From Bryobacterales bacterium (lineage in GTDB: Bacteria; Acidobacteriota; Terriglobia; Bryobacterales; Bryobacteraceae): DNA of 56,962 nt. Location of the stretch: the NCBI GenBank assembly GCA_003162425.1, contig PMOK01000171.1, positions 26,548-83,509 on the forward strand, in the 5' to 3' direction. Positions 17,426 to 25,651 of the stretch are shown one piece after another (positions within the stretch are counted from its first letter, which is position 1; each line of letters opens with the position of its first letter). The notes below the pieces were generated by a model that worked only from the letters and a program-made list of their open reading frames with translations, did not search any database and was not told the DNA's origin. Both the position numbers and the translations under genes were made by a program.

Positions 17426-19951
17426 ATGCGTAGCAAGACCATCGTCCTCTTTTCGGTTTTCGCCGCGGCCGCGCTGATCGCAACGGAGCCGGTGCTATTT
17501 CCCCTACTCAAGAGCACAGTGTCACTCGGCAAGCAGCCCGGCGGATTTTATCTGCTGCCCACCAATCAACTGTTGCGCCCGTGGGGCGAGCAGACGTTGA
17601 TCAAAGGCCGGCCCGTGGACGTCGCCATGGATTCGCGGAAACATCTGCTGGCTGTTCTCAACTGGCGCGGGGTGCTGCTGGTGGACGCTGCCTCCGGCGC
17701 CGAGGTCGGCGAAGTCCGGTCTCGCGCCACGTCGTACATCGGAATTGCATTTCGGCCTGGAGATCGCGAAGTGTGGGCCAGCGAAACCTCCGCAAACGGT
17801 CCGGACAATATACTGATCCTCAAACTTTCAGAAACCGGCGCTGTGGAAGACATTGAACGTATCAAGTTGGATGGCCATGCGGTGCCCTGCGGCATCGCGT
17901 TCTCCGCCGACGGGAACACGGCCTACGTCGCGCTCAGCCTGAAGGATTCCGTAGCGGTGATCGACGCCAAAGAAAAACAGGTGAAGCGCTTGATCCCGGT
18001 TGGCACTGCTCCGTTCGGCGTGGCTGCGGCGCGGCAATCCCGCCGGGTATTCGTATCGAACCGGGGTGGACGGCATGCGGAGGCGCACGATTCGGTAGCG
18101 CCATCCAGCGGCCAAGCGATTGTCAGCGATCCCGCCACCGGATCTTCCGCAACGGGAACCGTAAGCGTGATCAATCTGGAGAGCGGCAAGCTATCGGACG
18201 TGGCCGTTGGTCTGGCGCCCTCAGTCATGGCGCTGAGCCCGGACGAATCGATACTCGCCGTCGCCAATGCGCACTCCGATTCAATTTCGCTGATCGATAC
18301 CCGAACTCTCGCTTCAAAAGAACTGAAGATCCCAGCCTATCCGGCCACAACGGTCGGCAGCCTTCCGGATGCGGTGGTGTTCTCCTCCGACGGCCGCCGG
18401 ATGTACGTTGCTTGCGGAGGCAACAATGCGATTGCCGTGGTGGAACGTCACGAAAGCGATTGGAAGTTGGAAGGCTCTGTTCCAGCGGGATGGTTCCCGT
18501 CGTCCATCGCGCTCGATCAAGATGGCGCGCTGCGCGTGGTGAACATCAAGGGAACTGGAAATACGGCGACTGGCGTCACCCCGGGCCATTTTCGATCCAC
18601 GGCCTACGAAGGATCTCTGCTCAAGATTCCAGCGCCTCTTCCTTCTCAAATCGAATCCGGCACACGCGAGGTAGAGGCGGCAAATAGCCCGAAGTTTGAA
18701 AGCTCGGGAGGGATCGCGAATCTGGCGTCGCTCGGGATCGAGCACGTGTTTTTCATCGTGAAAGAGAATCGCACCTACGATCAGGTGCTCGGCGATCTGC
18801 CTCAAGCCAACGGTGATCCGAAGTTGGTGATGTATGGGCGCGACATTTCGCCCAACCATCACGCGCTGGCCGAAAAGTACGTGCTGCTGGACAACTTCTA
18901 CACCGGCGGCGCTATCAGCTTCGATGGCCACCAGTGGCTGATGCAAGCCTTTGTGAGCGACTATGTCGAACGCGCCTTCGCCGCATCGCCACGCGGCTAT
19001 GCCTGGAACATGGCCGACGCGCTCACGGTCTCGCCACTCGGAATGTTCTGGCAATCGGCTACCAAGCCGCTCGACGTACGCATCTACGGCGAGTTCTGTC
19101 TTCCGGCGAAATGGGACGCGGCTCGCCAGAAAGCTGTGGACATTACCGAAAGCGAGGAGTTGAGTTGGACCTCTTATTGGAATCTCTACAAGGAGGCCAA
19201 GTGGCAGAATGCGGTTGGCTCCGTCAGTGGCGTGCCGGCACTTCAGCCATACATGGACGCGCGGTATCCGGACGATTCGGTGAACATTCCCGATCAGATC
19301 CGCGCCGAAGAGTTGCTGCGCGAACTCACTGAGTTTGAGAAAACGGGCAAGCTGCCGAACCTTCTGGTGATCACCTTGAATAACGATCACACCAATGGGA
19401 CGAAGCCCGGCTCGCCGACGCCGCGCGCCATGGTGGCCGATGATGATCTGGCGTTGGGCCGCATTGTAGAAGCGGTCTCAAAGAGCCGGTTCTGGGCCAA
19501 GAGCTTGATCCTGGCGGTTGAAGACGACGCGCAGGACGGCTTCGATCATGTGGATGGGCATCGCACAGTGGCGCTCGCCATCGGACCCATGATCCGCCGC
19601 GCCGTTGTGGATTCAAACCACTACAATCAAACCAGCCTGGTGCGCACCATCACGGAGATTTTCGGGATCCCGCAGCGCACCCAATTCCTTGCGAACGCCC
19701 GCGCCATGCACAGCATTTTCACGAATGAACGTGATCTGAGTACCTATCAGACCCTTACACCTAAAATTGTTTTGGACGAAATGAACCCGCCGTTAAAGGC
19801 GCTTAGCGGGCGTCCGCTCTGGGCCGCTCGGCAGTCCCTTGCGATGAACTGGGCGAAGCCGGACGACATTAATCAAGCGGTCTTAAATCGTATTCTGTGG
19901 TGGGACAGCAAGGGCTACGATAAACCATACCCGAGTTCTGGAAAACGATGA
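17426..19951 (+). CDS. YVTN beta-propeller / phosphoesterase-family fusion protein
   Basis: The 841-residue protein starts with a signal/anchor segment. Residues ~40-420 are a seven-bladed-type propeller with YVTN-like repeats (GIAFSADGNTAYVAL, VAVIDAKEKQV, VMALSPDESILAVANA, SISLIDTRT). Residues ~440-800 are a phosphoesterase domain of the phospholipase C/acid phosphatase class (FFIVKENRTYDQVLGD, LDNFYTGGAISFDGHQW, ITLNNDHTNG, VEDDAQDGFDHVDGHR). This bifunctional layout is common in Acidobacteria. It ends in an ATGA overlap with the alpha/beta hydrolase gene. Likely periplasmic or cell-surface; substrate unknown. Confidence 0.85.
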   Translation: MRSKTIVLFSVFAAAALIATEPVLFPLLKSTVSLGKQPGGFYLLPTNQLLRPWGEQTLIKGRPVDVAMDSRKHLLAVLNWRGVLLVDAASGAEVGEVRSRATSYIGIAFRPGDREVWASETSANGPDNILILKLSETGAVEDIERIKLDGHAVPCGIAFSADGNTAYVALSLKDSVAVIDAKEKQVKRLIPVGTAPFGVAAARQSRRVFVSNRGGRHAEAHDSVAPSSGQAIVSDPATGSSATGTVSVINLESGKLSDVAVGLAPSVMALSPDESILAVANAHSDSISLIDTRTLASKELKIPAYPATTVGSLPDAVVFSSDGRRMYVACGGNNAIAVVERHESDWKLEGSVPAGWFPSSIALDQDGALRVVNIKGTGNTATGVTPGHFRSTAYEGSLLKIPAPLPSQIESGTREVEAANSPKFESSGGIANLASLGIEHVFFIVKENRTYDQVLGDLPQANGDPKLVMYGRDISPNHHALAEKYVLLDNFYTGGAISFDGHQWLMQAFVSDYVERAFAASPRGYAWNMADALTVSPLGMFWQSATKPLDVRIYGEFCLPAKWDAARQKAVDITESEELSWTSYWNLYKEAKWQNAVGSVSGVPALQPYMDARYPDDSVNIPDQIRAEELLRELTEFEKTGKLPNLLVITLNNDHTNGTKPGSPTPRAMVADDDLALGRIVEAVSKSRFWAKSLILAVEDDAQDGFDHVDGHRTVALAIGPMIRRAVVDSNHYNQTSLVRTITEIFGIPQRTQFLANARAMHSIFTNERDLSTYQTLTPKIVLDEMNPPLKALSGRPLWAARQSLAMNWAKPDDINQAVLNRILWWDSKGYDKPYPSSGKR

Positions 19952-20820
19952 TCCGTGCGTCACTTGTTTGCTTAGTATTCGCGAGCCTGATGCTCGCCCA
20001 GGAACCTGCAACCGTTCCTCTGTGGCCCAATGGCGCTCCGGGAGCGTTGGGTAACGACGACTCTGACAAGCCCACGCTAACCGTTTTTCTGCCGTGGGAA
20101 AAATCAGTTTCGCGGACGGCCGTTGTGGTGTGTCCTGGCGGCGGCTACGGGATGCTGGCGGACAATCACGAAGGCCGGCAGGTGGCAAACTGGCTCAACT
20201 CGCTCGGAATCGCCGCGTTCGTTTTGAAATATCGCTTGGGGCCCCGGTATCATCATCCGATCGAGCTTGGCGATGCGCAACGGGCCATTCGGCTGGTTCG
20301 CGCGCAGGCAACGCAGTTCGGAGTTGCGCCGGATCGGATCGGCATCATGGGGTTTTCCGCCGGCGGCCACCTGGCGTCCACGGCCGGAACGCATTTTGAT
20401 GCGGGAGACTCCGGAGCGTCTGATCCCATCGAACATGTCAGCAGCCGCCCGGATTTCCTGGTGCTTGGTTACCCTGTGATTTCGTTCACCACGCTATACA
20501 CCCACCAAGGCTCACTCAAGAACTTGCTCGGTGAGCATCCCGACGCGAAGCTGGTGGAGAATCTTTCGAACGAACTACAGGTGACTCCGCGAACGCCACC
20601 GACCTTCTTATTCCACACTAACGAAGACAAAGGCGTGCCGGCAGAGAACAGCGTCCTATTTTATCTTGCTCTCCGAAAGGCGGGAGTCCCGGCTGAAATG
20701 CACATCTTCGAGCGAGGACCGCACGGTGTAGGCCTGGCGCTAGCCGATCCCGCGCTTTCGATGTGGCCGACGTTGCTGGCGAACTGGTTCCGCGAGCGGG
20801 GACTGCTGGCTGGGAAGTAG
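19948..20820 (+). CDS. Secreted alpha/beta hydrolase (acetyl-esterase/xylanase-type)
   Basis: The 290-residue protein has a signal peptide (LMLAQE), an oxyanion-loop motif VVCPGGGYGML and nucleophile elbow GFSAGGH with Ser137. Further on, NEDKGVP and ERGPHGVGL probably provide the catalytic Asp and His. This is the BD-FAE/acetyl-esterase type of alpha/beta hydrolase. It overlaps the preceding propeller-phosphoesterase gene by 4 bp and is probably translated with it. Confidence 0.85.
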   Translation: MIRASLVCLVFASLMLAQEPATVPLWPNGAPGALGNDDSDKPTLTVFLPWEKSVSRTAVVVCPGGGYGMLADNHEGRQVANWLNSLGIAAFVLKYRLGPRYHHPIELGDAQRAIRLVRAQATQFGVAPDRIGIMGFSAGGHLASTAGTHFDAGDSGASDPIEHVSSRPDFLVLGYPVISFTTLYTHQGSLKNLLGEHPDAKLVENLSNELQVTPRTPPTFLFHTNEDKGVPAENSVLFYLALRKAGVPAEMHIFERGPHGVGLALADPALSMWPTLLANWFRERGLLAGK

Positions 20821-20852
20821 CGGTGTCCTCGGCATCGGCGCGAACACGAGCG

Positions 20853-20996
20853 CTACATTTCCGAAAAACCCTCTGCGATCGCTTTGTTCATTTCTTTGAT
20901 TGAGACAGGCTTTTTGTTAGGAGACCGGATGATCCCTTTCAGTGATCGAATGTCCTTCTTCGTTTTCGTGCTCCTGGTGGGTTTGCGGGTCGACAT
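20853..20996 (-). CDS. Small antitoxin-like protein, orphan
   Basis: This 47-codon frame starts at an ATG with AGAGGA about 9 nt upstream. The sequence is strongly basic at the start, and its C-terminal part (SLKGIIRSPNKKPVSIKEM, then NKAIAEG) resembles the toxin-binding tail of VapB/AbrB-type antitoxins. The usual N-terminal DNA-binding region is missing and there is no toxin gene beside it, so it may be an eroded or stand-alone antitoxin. It follows the FecR-like gene on the same strand. Confidence 0.5.
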   Translation of the reverse strand: MSTRKPTRSTKTKKDIRSLKGIIRSPNKKPVSIKEMNKAIAEGFSEM

Positions 20997-21031
20997 TCTA
21001 TCGTTCCTCTGCCCATTATGACGCAACCCGC

Positions 21032-21988
21032 TTACTTTGGCCCACGGCTTTTCCACATCCGCCACCAACTGGTGTTGCCGAGGTCGAGCGTGTTCCACAG
21101 AGAATCGATCATCTGCAGATTGGCCGCCAACACACCTTCCCGTGTTACGCTGGCAGGCACGGTGATGAATTGCGCCAGGCGGTCGTAGACGCGCCCGCGA
21201 TCGTCCGGTTGGACGCGGCGCAACAGATGCCATAAGCTGATTGCATCGCGCGTGCGCGCTTTATCGAGGATCACGGCGACGGCCGACTGATCCGCATTCG
21301 CGTCGAAGCGATGCAACGCGTCGATCAATTCACTAGAGGCGTCCTGATAATAAGGTATGCCGGGGCCTTTGCCGGGACGCGTGATACAGGCCGCGCCCGC
21401 AGGTATAAACGATTCGCGGCCTTCATTTTCAAACGCCACCCATCCCACGCTTACTTCCACCAGTCCAACTCCGTCCGCGTCCACCTTTAGCGTGTACTGG
21501 CAACCGAGATCCACGGTTTGCGCCGAGGGCGTATTCACGATGAATCGCCCGGGCGGCGCCCAGATCAATGCGTGAATGGTGCCATGGTAGAGCGCGAGCC
21601 TTTGCTCATCGGGTCGGATGGCGAGCACGGAGAGCCTGGTATTGGGCTCAACTTCCACCTCGCCAACATCATTCAGATTCAAACGCGCCTGTGATTGCGA
21701 ATCCGTGCTGATCGATTCACCCTTGGCTAACCGCTTCAGTGATGGCGTTCCACTAACGGTAGCTACCTGCCAGGCAGGCCGCGTCCGCTGCCACGCTACC
21801 CAAACCGCTCCGCACAATACCAACAACGAAGCTGCGATAGCGAGCAGATAGGGCACGCGGATGGGCTTGGGGAGGGACAAGACGGGAGTCTTGTCCAACT
21901 TGTGCCCGAGTGGGGCGAGCAAATTCTCCAGCCGCTGAACTTCAGGATCAGGCTCGCCTGATTTGTCCCATAAGTAGTCTTCGTTCAT
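21032..21988 (-). CDS. FecR-like membrane regulator (anti-sigma type)
   Basis: The 318-residue protein has a short cytoplasmic N-terminus, one membrane segment at ~45-66 (YLLAIAASLLVLCGAVWVAW) and a periplasmic FecR domain (GEVEVEPNTRLSVLAI, LALYHGTIHALIWAPPGRF, TPSAQTVDLGCQYTLKV). The ATG overlaps the stop of the ECF sigma gene by 4 bp, the classic arrangement for a cognate sigma/regulator pair. No TonB-dependent receptor is present nearby, so the controlled signal is unclear. Confidence 0.85.
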   Translation of the reverse strand: MNEDYLWDKSGEPDPEVQRLENLLAPLGHKLDKTPVLSLPKPIRVPYLLAIAASLLVLCGAVWVAWQRTRPAWQVATVSGTPSLKRLAKGESISTDSQSQARLNLNDVGEVEVEPNTRLSVLAIRPDEQRLALYHGTIHALIWAPPGRFIVNTPSAQTVDLGCQYTLKVDADGVGLVEVSVGWVAFENEGRESFIPAGAACITRPGKGPGIPYYQDASSELIDALHRFDANADQSAVAVILDKARTRDAISLWHLLRRVQPDDRGRVYDRLAQFITVPASVTREGVLAANLQMIDSLWNTLDLGNTSWWRMWKSRGPK

Positions 21989-22536
21989 GTGGCGGCCCTC
22001 CCTTCCATTTTTTCGCGCAACATTTTCATGCCGCGATGTAGATTCACGCGGACCGAATCCGGCGAAAGGCCCGTCTGTACCGCGATTTCGGGTCCGCTCA
22101 GCCCTTCCACCAGCCGCAGGATCAGCGTTTCGCGATAAGCATCGGGCAGGCTGCGGATGGTGTCGAGCACTTCCAGAGCTTCGGGTTCCGGCGGTTTCTC
22201 CTGGAGCATGTTCTCTTTGAGTTCGGTGATTTTTGGCGCTCGCCGGTGGTAATCGATGGCCTGATGGCGCGCGATCATGGCCAGCCAGCCACCGAACGCG
22301 TTCTCATCCCGCAAGCTTTGCAACCGCCGCAGAGCCAGCAGGAAGACATCCTGCACCATATCCTCCACTTCCGAATGCGGCACGCGCGCGAGCAGCAGGC
22401 CATGGACCATGCGAGAATACTGCTGGTAAAGTTGCCCGAATGCGGCACGGCTGCCCTGGCGGGCCTGCTCGACTAGCGAACGCCCCGGCTGTTCCGGCCG
22501 CTCTACTGGCGCAAAGAGTGCGATAACGCTCTCCAC
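21985..22536 (-). CDS. ECF-family RNA polymerase sigma factor
   Basis: The 183-residue protein contains sigma region 2 (FGQLYQQYSRMVHGLLLARV, VEDMVQDVFLLALRRL, FGGWLAMIARHQAIDYHRR) and region 4 (IRSLPDAYRETLILRLVEGLSGPEIA, then TGLSPDSVRVNLHRGMKML). It is joined by a 4-bp overlap to the FecR-like gene, which probably controls its activity. Confidence 0.9.
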   Translation of the reverse strand: MESVIALFAPVERPEQPGRSLVEQARQGSRAAFGQLYQQYSRMVHGLLLARVPHSEVEDMVQDVFLLALRRLQSLRDENAFGGWLAMIARHQAIDYHRRAPKITELKENMLQEKPPEPEALEVLDTIRSLPDAYRETLILRLVEGLSGPEIAVQTGLSPDSVRVNLHRGMKMLREKMEGRAAT

Positions 22537-22578
22537 ATGATACCTGCTATGTGGAAGGACGAAGGGGCACGGATTCTG

Positions 22579-24495
22579 TTAACCGCCTGCGCCGTAAACC
22601 GACTGGATGCGCGTGTAAAACAGCCGGTCCGCCTCTCCATGCTCAGGTGGGCCCAGCCCTGACGCCTTCCAGCCGCCAAACGGTAGGGAGACATCCGCGC
22701 CCGCCGTGGACGTATTGATCTTGAGGATGCCGGCGTGGGCTTCTCGAAGGAATCTTTCCTGTATTTCGCGTGCGTTGCTGAAAAGCGCGGCGGCTAAACC
22801 GTACCGCGTCCCATTGCACAGAGCCATCGCATGCTCGAAGGTCTCGGCCCGCTGAACCACCAGGAGCGGGCTCATGGTCTCCTCTTGAACTAGCGGATGA
22901 TCTGCCCGATCACAGCAGATGATGGCGGGCTGCGCATAAGCACCGGCGTTCACCCACGGCTCTTGAGCACGGCTTGCATGCAGAGCTTCCACGGCGTGAA
23001 TGGATTGGTCTGACCGCGCGCGGTTCAATAACGCGATTGTCTCGTCACGCTTGGACACGGTGATGACAGGGCCGATGTCGGTAGCTTGATCTAGCGGGTC
23101 GCCCCACACCAGCCGTTCGGCCGCCGCTTTCAGTTCTTTCAAAAGGGCAGGGAACTGCGCTCGGGATACGATGACGCGGCGATTGGCCGTGCAGCGCTGC
23201 CCTGCGAATCCGAAAGCCCCCCAGGCGATTTGCTTTGACGCCTGCACCAAATCCGTGTCATCCCAAACAATGGCGGCGTTGTTGCCGTTCAACTCGGCTT
23301 GCAGCGGGACCATGCGGCGCGCGCAAATTTCCTGCATCGAATAGCCCGCGGTGAGTGATCCGGTGAGCGTGACGGCATCGACGTTGTCGCTGGACGCTAG
23401 TGCGTGGGCTGTTGTGTGGTCGCCCGAAACCAGGCGAACTGCATCGGCAGGGACGCCGGCTTGGTGCAGCAATTTTAGGACATTTTCCGAAATGTGAGTG
23501 GCCGCCGGTGCGGGCTTCCAAACTACGGTGTTTCCATAAGCCAGAGCCGGCGCGATTTTCCCCACCGGAATCGCTACTGGATTGTTCCAAGGAGAAATGA
23601 GAGCCACGACACCCAAGGGTTGATAGCGAACCATGGTGTCTCCCTCGCGTGTCGAAAGTGCAAATTCGCGGGCGCGACGGATCACGTCACGGACATTCGC
23701 GGCGCCCCGGCGAACTTCTTCCAGGCCGTGCGTGATCGGTTTCCCGATCTCAATCGCCATTTGGTGCGCGAGTTCGGGCGCTGCCGCATCCAGCGCATTT
23801 GCGACTCGGTCCAGAATTTCCCATCGCGAATCCGGCGAGGTCGGTCGCCATTGCTGCCAACCTTCCTGAGCCGCGGCAGCTTCCGATGCTATTTCTTGCG
23901 CGCCTGCGAGCGGGACCTCGAATAGTATCTGTTCGATGCAGCGCGGCGATCGGTGTGAAAGAGTCGGTTGGCCGGCGAAAGCGCCTGCCCCACGTGCTTC
24001 GAGCCATCGGCGGGTGGAAGCCGCATGAATCGGATCGTTGCTCGCAACGGCGTCTTCGGCAATGCATACCTGATAGCCTCGCTCCAGGCATTCCATCGCG
24101 GCCACGCGAACGCAGGTGTGCAGATGCATTCCAGCCAGGATTACCGTATCGCATCCCAAGCGTTTCAGAGCGGCGTCCAGCTCGCCATCGGCGAATGCGT
24201 TGAATCCAGATTTGTGGACCACCGTTTCGTCGCTCCGCGGCTGCAACGGCTCGGGCGTGGCGTGTCCACTTGTTCCGGCCACGCATTGCCAACGATTTTC
24301 CTTGCGCCAGTGCGGCAGACGCCGATCATCCTCGCGATGCACGGTGGTCCAAATGTGTATCACTGGAATCTCCGACCGGCGGCACTCAGCCAGAAGCAAG
24401 GCAGCGTGCGCGATCAAGGCGTCCGCGGTCGGCTGAAGATCGGGCGTGGCCAGATAGTCGTTCTGAAGATCAACCAGCAGCAGCGCAGGTTTCAT
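22579..24495 (-). CDS. Isochorismatase-like / aldehyde dehydrogenase fusion protein
   Basis: The ATG at 24495 (MKPALLLVDLQ) begins the first domain; an upstream GTG/TTG-type extension is unlikely. Residues ~1-190 of 638 are a cysteine hydrolase of the isochorismatase family with all three catalytic landmarks: Asp in LLVDLQNDY, Lys in VVHKSGFNAF and Cys in GMHLHTCVRV. Residues ~200-638 are an NAD(P)-dependent aldehyde dehydrogenase (ISPWNNPVAIPVGKIAPAL, Glu in LQAELNGNNA, catalytic Cys in FAGQRCTANRR). One polypeptide thus carries an amidase/hydrolase and an aldehyde oxidiser. It overlaps the 3' end of the IPMDH-like gene by 26 bp and ends the A-T-TE operon. Confidence 0.85.
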   Translation of the reverse strand: MKPALLLVDLQNDYLATPDLQPTADALIAHAALLLAECRRSEIPVIHIWTTVHREDDRRLPHWRKENRWQCVAGTSGHATPEPLQPRSDETVVHKSGFNAFADGELDAALKRLGCDTVILAGMHLHTCVRVAAMECLERGYQVCIAEDAVASNDPIHAASTRRWLEARGAGAFAGQPTLSHRSPRCIEQILFEVPLAGAQEIASEAAAAQEGWQQWRPTSPDSRWEILDRVANALDAAAPELAHQMAIEIGKPITHGLEEVRRGAANVRDVIRRAREFALSTREGDTMVRYQPLGVVALISPWNNPVAIPVGKIAPALAYGNTVVWKPAPAATHISENVLKLLHQAGVPADAVRLVSGDHTTAHALASSDNVDAVTLTGSLTAGYSMQEICARRMVPLQAELNGNNAAIVWDDTDLVQASKQIAWGAFGFAGQRCTANRRVIVSRAQFPALLKELKAAAERLVWGDPLDQATDIGPVITVSKRDETIALLNRARSDQSIHAVEALHASRAQEPWVNAGAYAQPAIICCDRADHPLVQEETMSPLLVVQRAETFEHAMALCNGTRYGLAAALFSNAREIQERFLREAHAGILKINTSTAGADVSLPFGGWKASGLGPPEHGEADRLFYTRIQSVYGAGG

Positions 24496-25639
24496 GAGAA
24501 GACTTGACTTCCGACGCTCGGAGAATCTGTTGCACAAATCGCTCGGTTATGGCTTTAGTGCCCAGGATTTCGCAGCCGGGCTCAGCCAAATCGGCGGTCC
24601 GAAATCCCTGGCGCCAGACTTCCGCAAGCGATGCCTCTATGATCTCCGCTGCCTGATGCAACCCGAGACTCTCGCGCAGCAGCATGGTCAGCGATAGAAT
24701 CTGGCCAGCCGGATTTGCGGCATCAGTCCCGGCGATATCGTGCGCGCTGCCATGATTCGTTTGGAAAACACCGTGACCTTCGGAGTTGAAGTTGCCGGAG
24801 AAAGTGACTCCGCGGGAGGAAACCAATACTCCTGCGATGTCGGCAAGAATGTCACCAAAGAGATTCGGTGCGACGATTACGTCGAATCGCGCCGCGTTCT
24901 GAATTAATTCGTAGGCAACCAGGTCCACGTTCATGAATGCTGCTTCGACGCCGTGTTTTCGAGCAGCCGCCGTGCCTATCTCACGCCACAGCGCGCTCAT
25001 GCCGGGGATGCCGCCGTCCTTGATGATGACGTGTAAACTGCCACGCCTGTCAGCGGAGGCGCGCGCGGCCACTTCCACTATGCGTTGGATTTCCCACTCG
25101 CTGTAGCTGAAAGAGTGCTCGGCCACTTTACCCCGTCCGGTGATTCGCTCGTTCCCTTCGCCCTGGTAGACTCCGCCAATGTTATCCCGGATCAGCAGAA
25201 TGTCGACTTCCTGCAAATATTGCGGAACCATTCTCCCGGCGCCCGCCAGCTCCGGCCATGGCTTGATGGGAACGAACTTCGAAAACAAATCGAATCGCCG
25301 GCGGAGATCATAGACGTACCGACCGCCGCCCGGTCCGCTGAGGATTGCTCCCCCCAGGCGAAAAACTTCAGAGCAGAACTCCACTACTTCTTCAGGAAGC
25401 CATTGGCCAAAGTGCGTTAAAGCATCTTCGCCGATCAGCGAGCCGCGCCGTACTTCGAAGTTGATACCGGTGACATGTCCGATCGCAGCCAGCACCTGCA
25501 ATGCGGAGCCGATGACCTCGTGTCCGATGCCGGTCCCTTCCAGAACGCCGATCAAAGGCCGGGGGTTCGGTGAGGGAGCAGCCATCCCGCCTAAATAGGC
25601 GATGAGTCTGGCGGGATCGCGCGGTTTACCGTTGATCAT
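24470..25639 (-). CDS. Isocitrate/isopropylmalate dehydrogenase family protein
   Basis: The 389-residue protein has the beta-decarboxylating dehydrogenase signature: LIGVLEGTGIGHEV at the N-terminus, an IRDNIGGVYQGEG loop in the substrate-binding position, FDVIVAPNLFGDILADIAG with the metal-binding Asp residues, and FQTNHGSAHDIAGTD-type nucleotide site. The IRDN loop differs from LeuB (RExxGGxYxG) and Icd, so the acceptor 2-hydroxy acid is probably not the housekeeping one. It lies 12 bp downstream of the A-T-TE gene and overlaps the isochorismatase-ALDH gene, suggesting a pathway role rather than leucine synthesis; no other leu genes are nearby. Confidence 0.8.
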   Translation of the reverse strand: MINGKPRDPARLIAYLGGMAAPSPNPRPLIGVLEGTGIGHEVIGSALQVLAAIGHVTGINFEVRRGSLIGEDALTHFGQWLPEEVVEFCSEVFRLGGAILSGPGGGRYVYDLRRRFDLFSKFVPIKPWPELAGAGRMVPQYLQEVDILLIRDNIGGVYQGEGNERITGRGKVAEHSFSYSEWEIQRIVEVAARASADRRGSLHVIIKDGGIPGMSALWREIGTAAARKHGVEAAFMNVDLVAYELIQNAARFDVIVAPNLFGDILADIAGVLVSSRGVTFSGNFNSEGHGVFQTNHGSAHDIAGTDAANPAGQILSLTMLLRESLGLHQAAEIIEASLAEVWRQGFRTADLAEPGCEILGTKAITERFVQQILRASEVKSSHETCAAAG

Positions 25640-25651
25640 GATAGAGGTTCC

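Noticed and set aside
20997..21233. Upstream extension of the antitoxin-like frame
   Set aside because: It overlaps the FecR-like gene in another frame, and the ribosome-binding site points to 20996.
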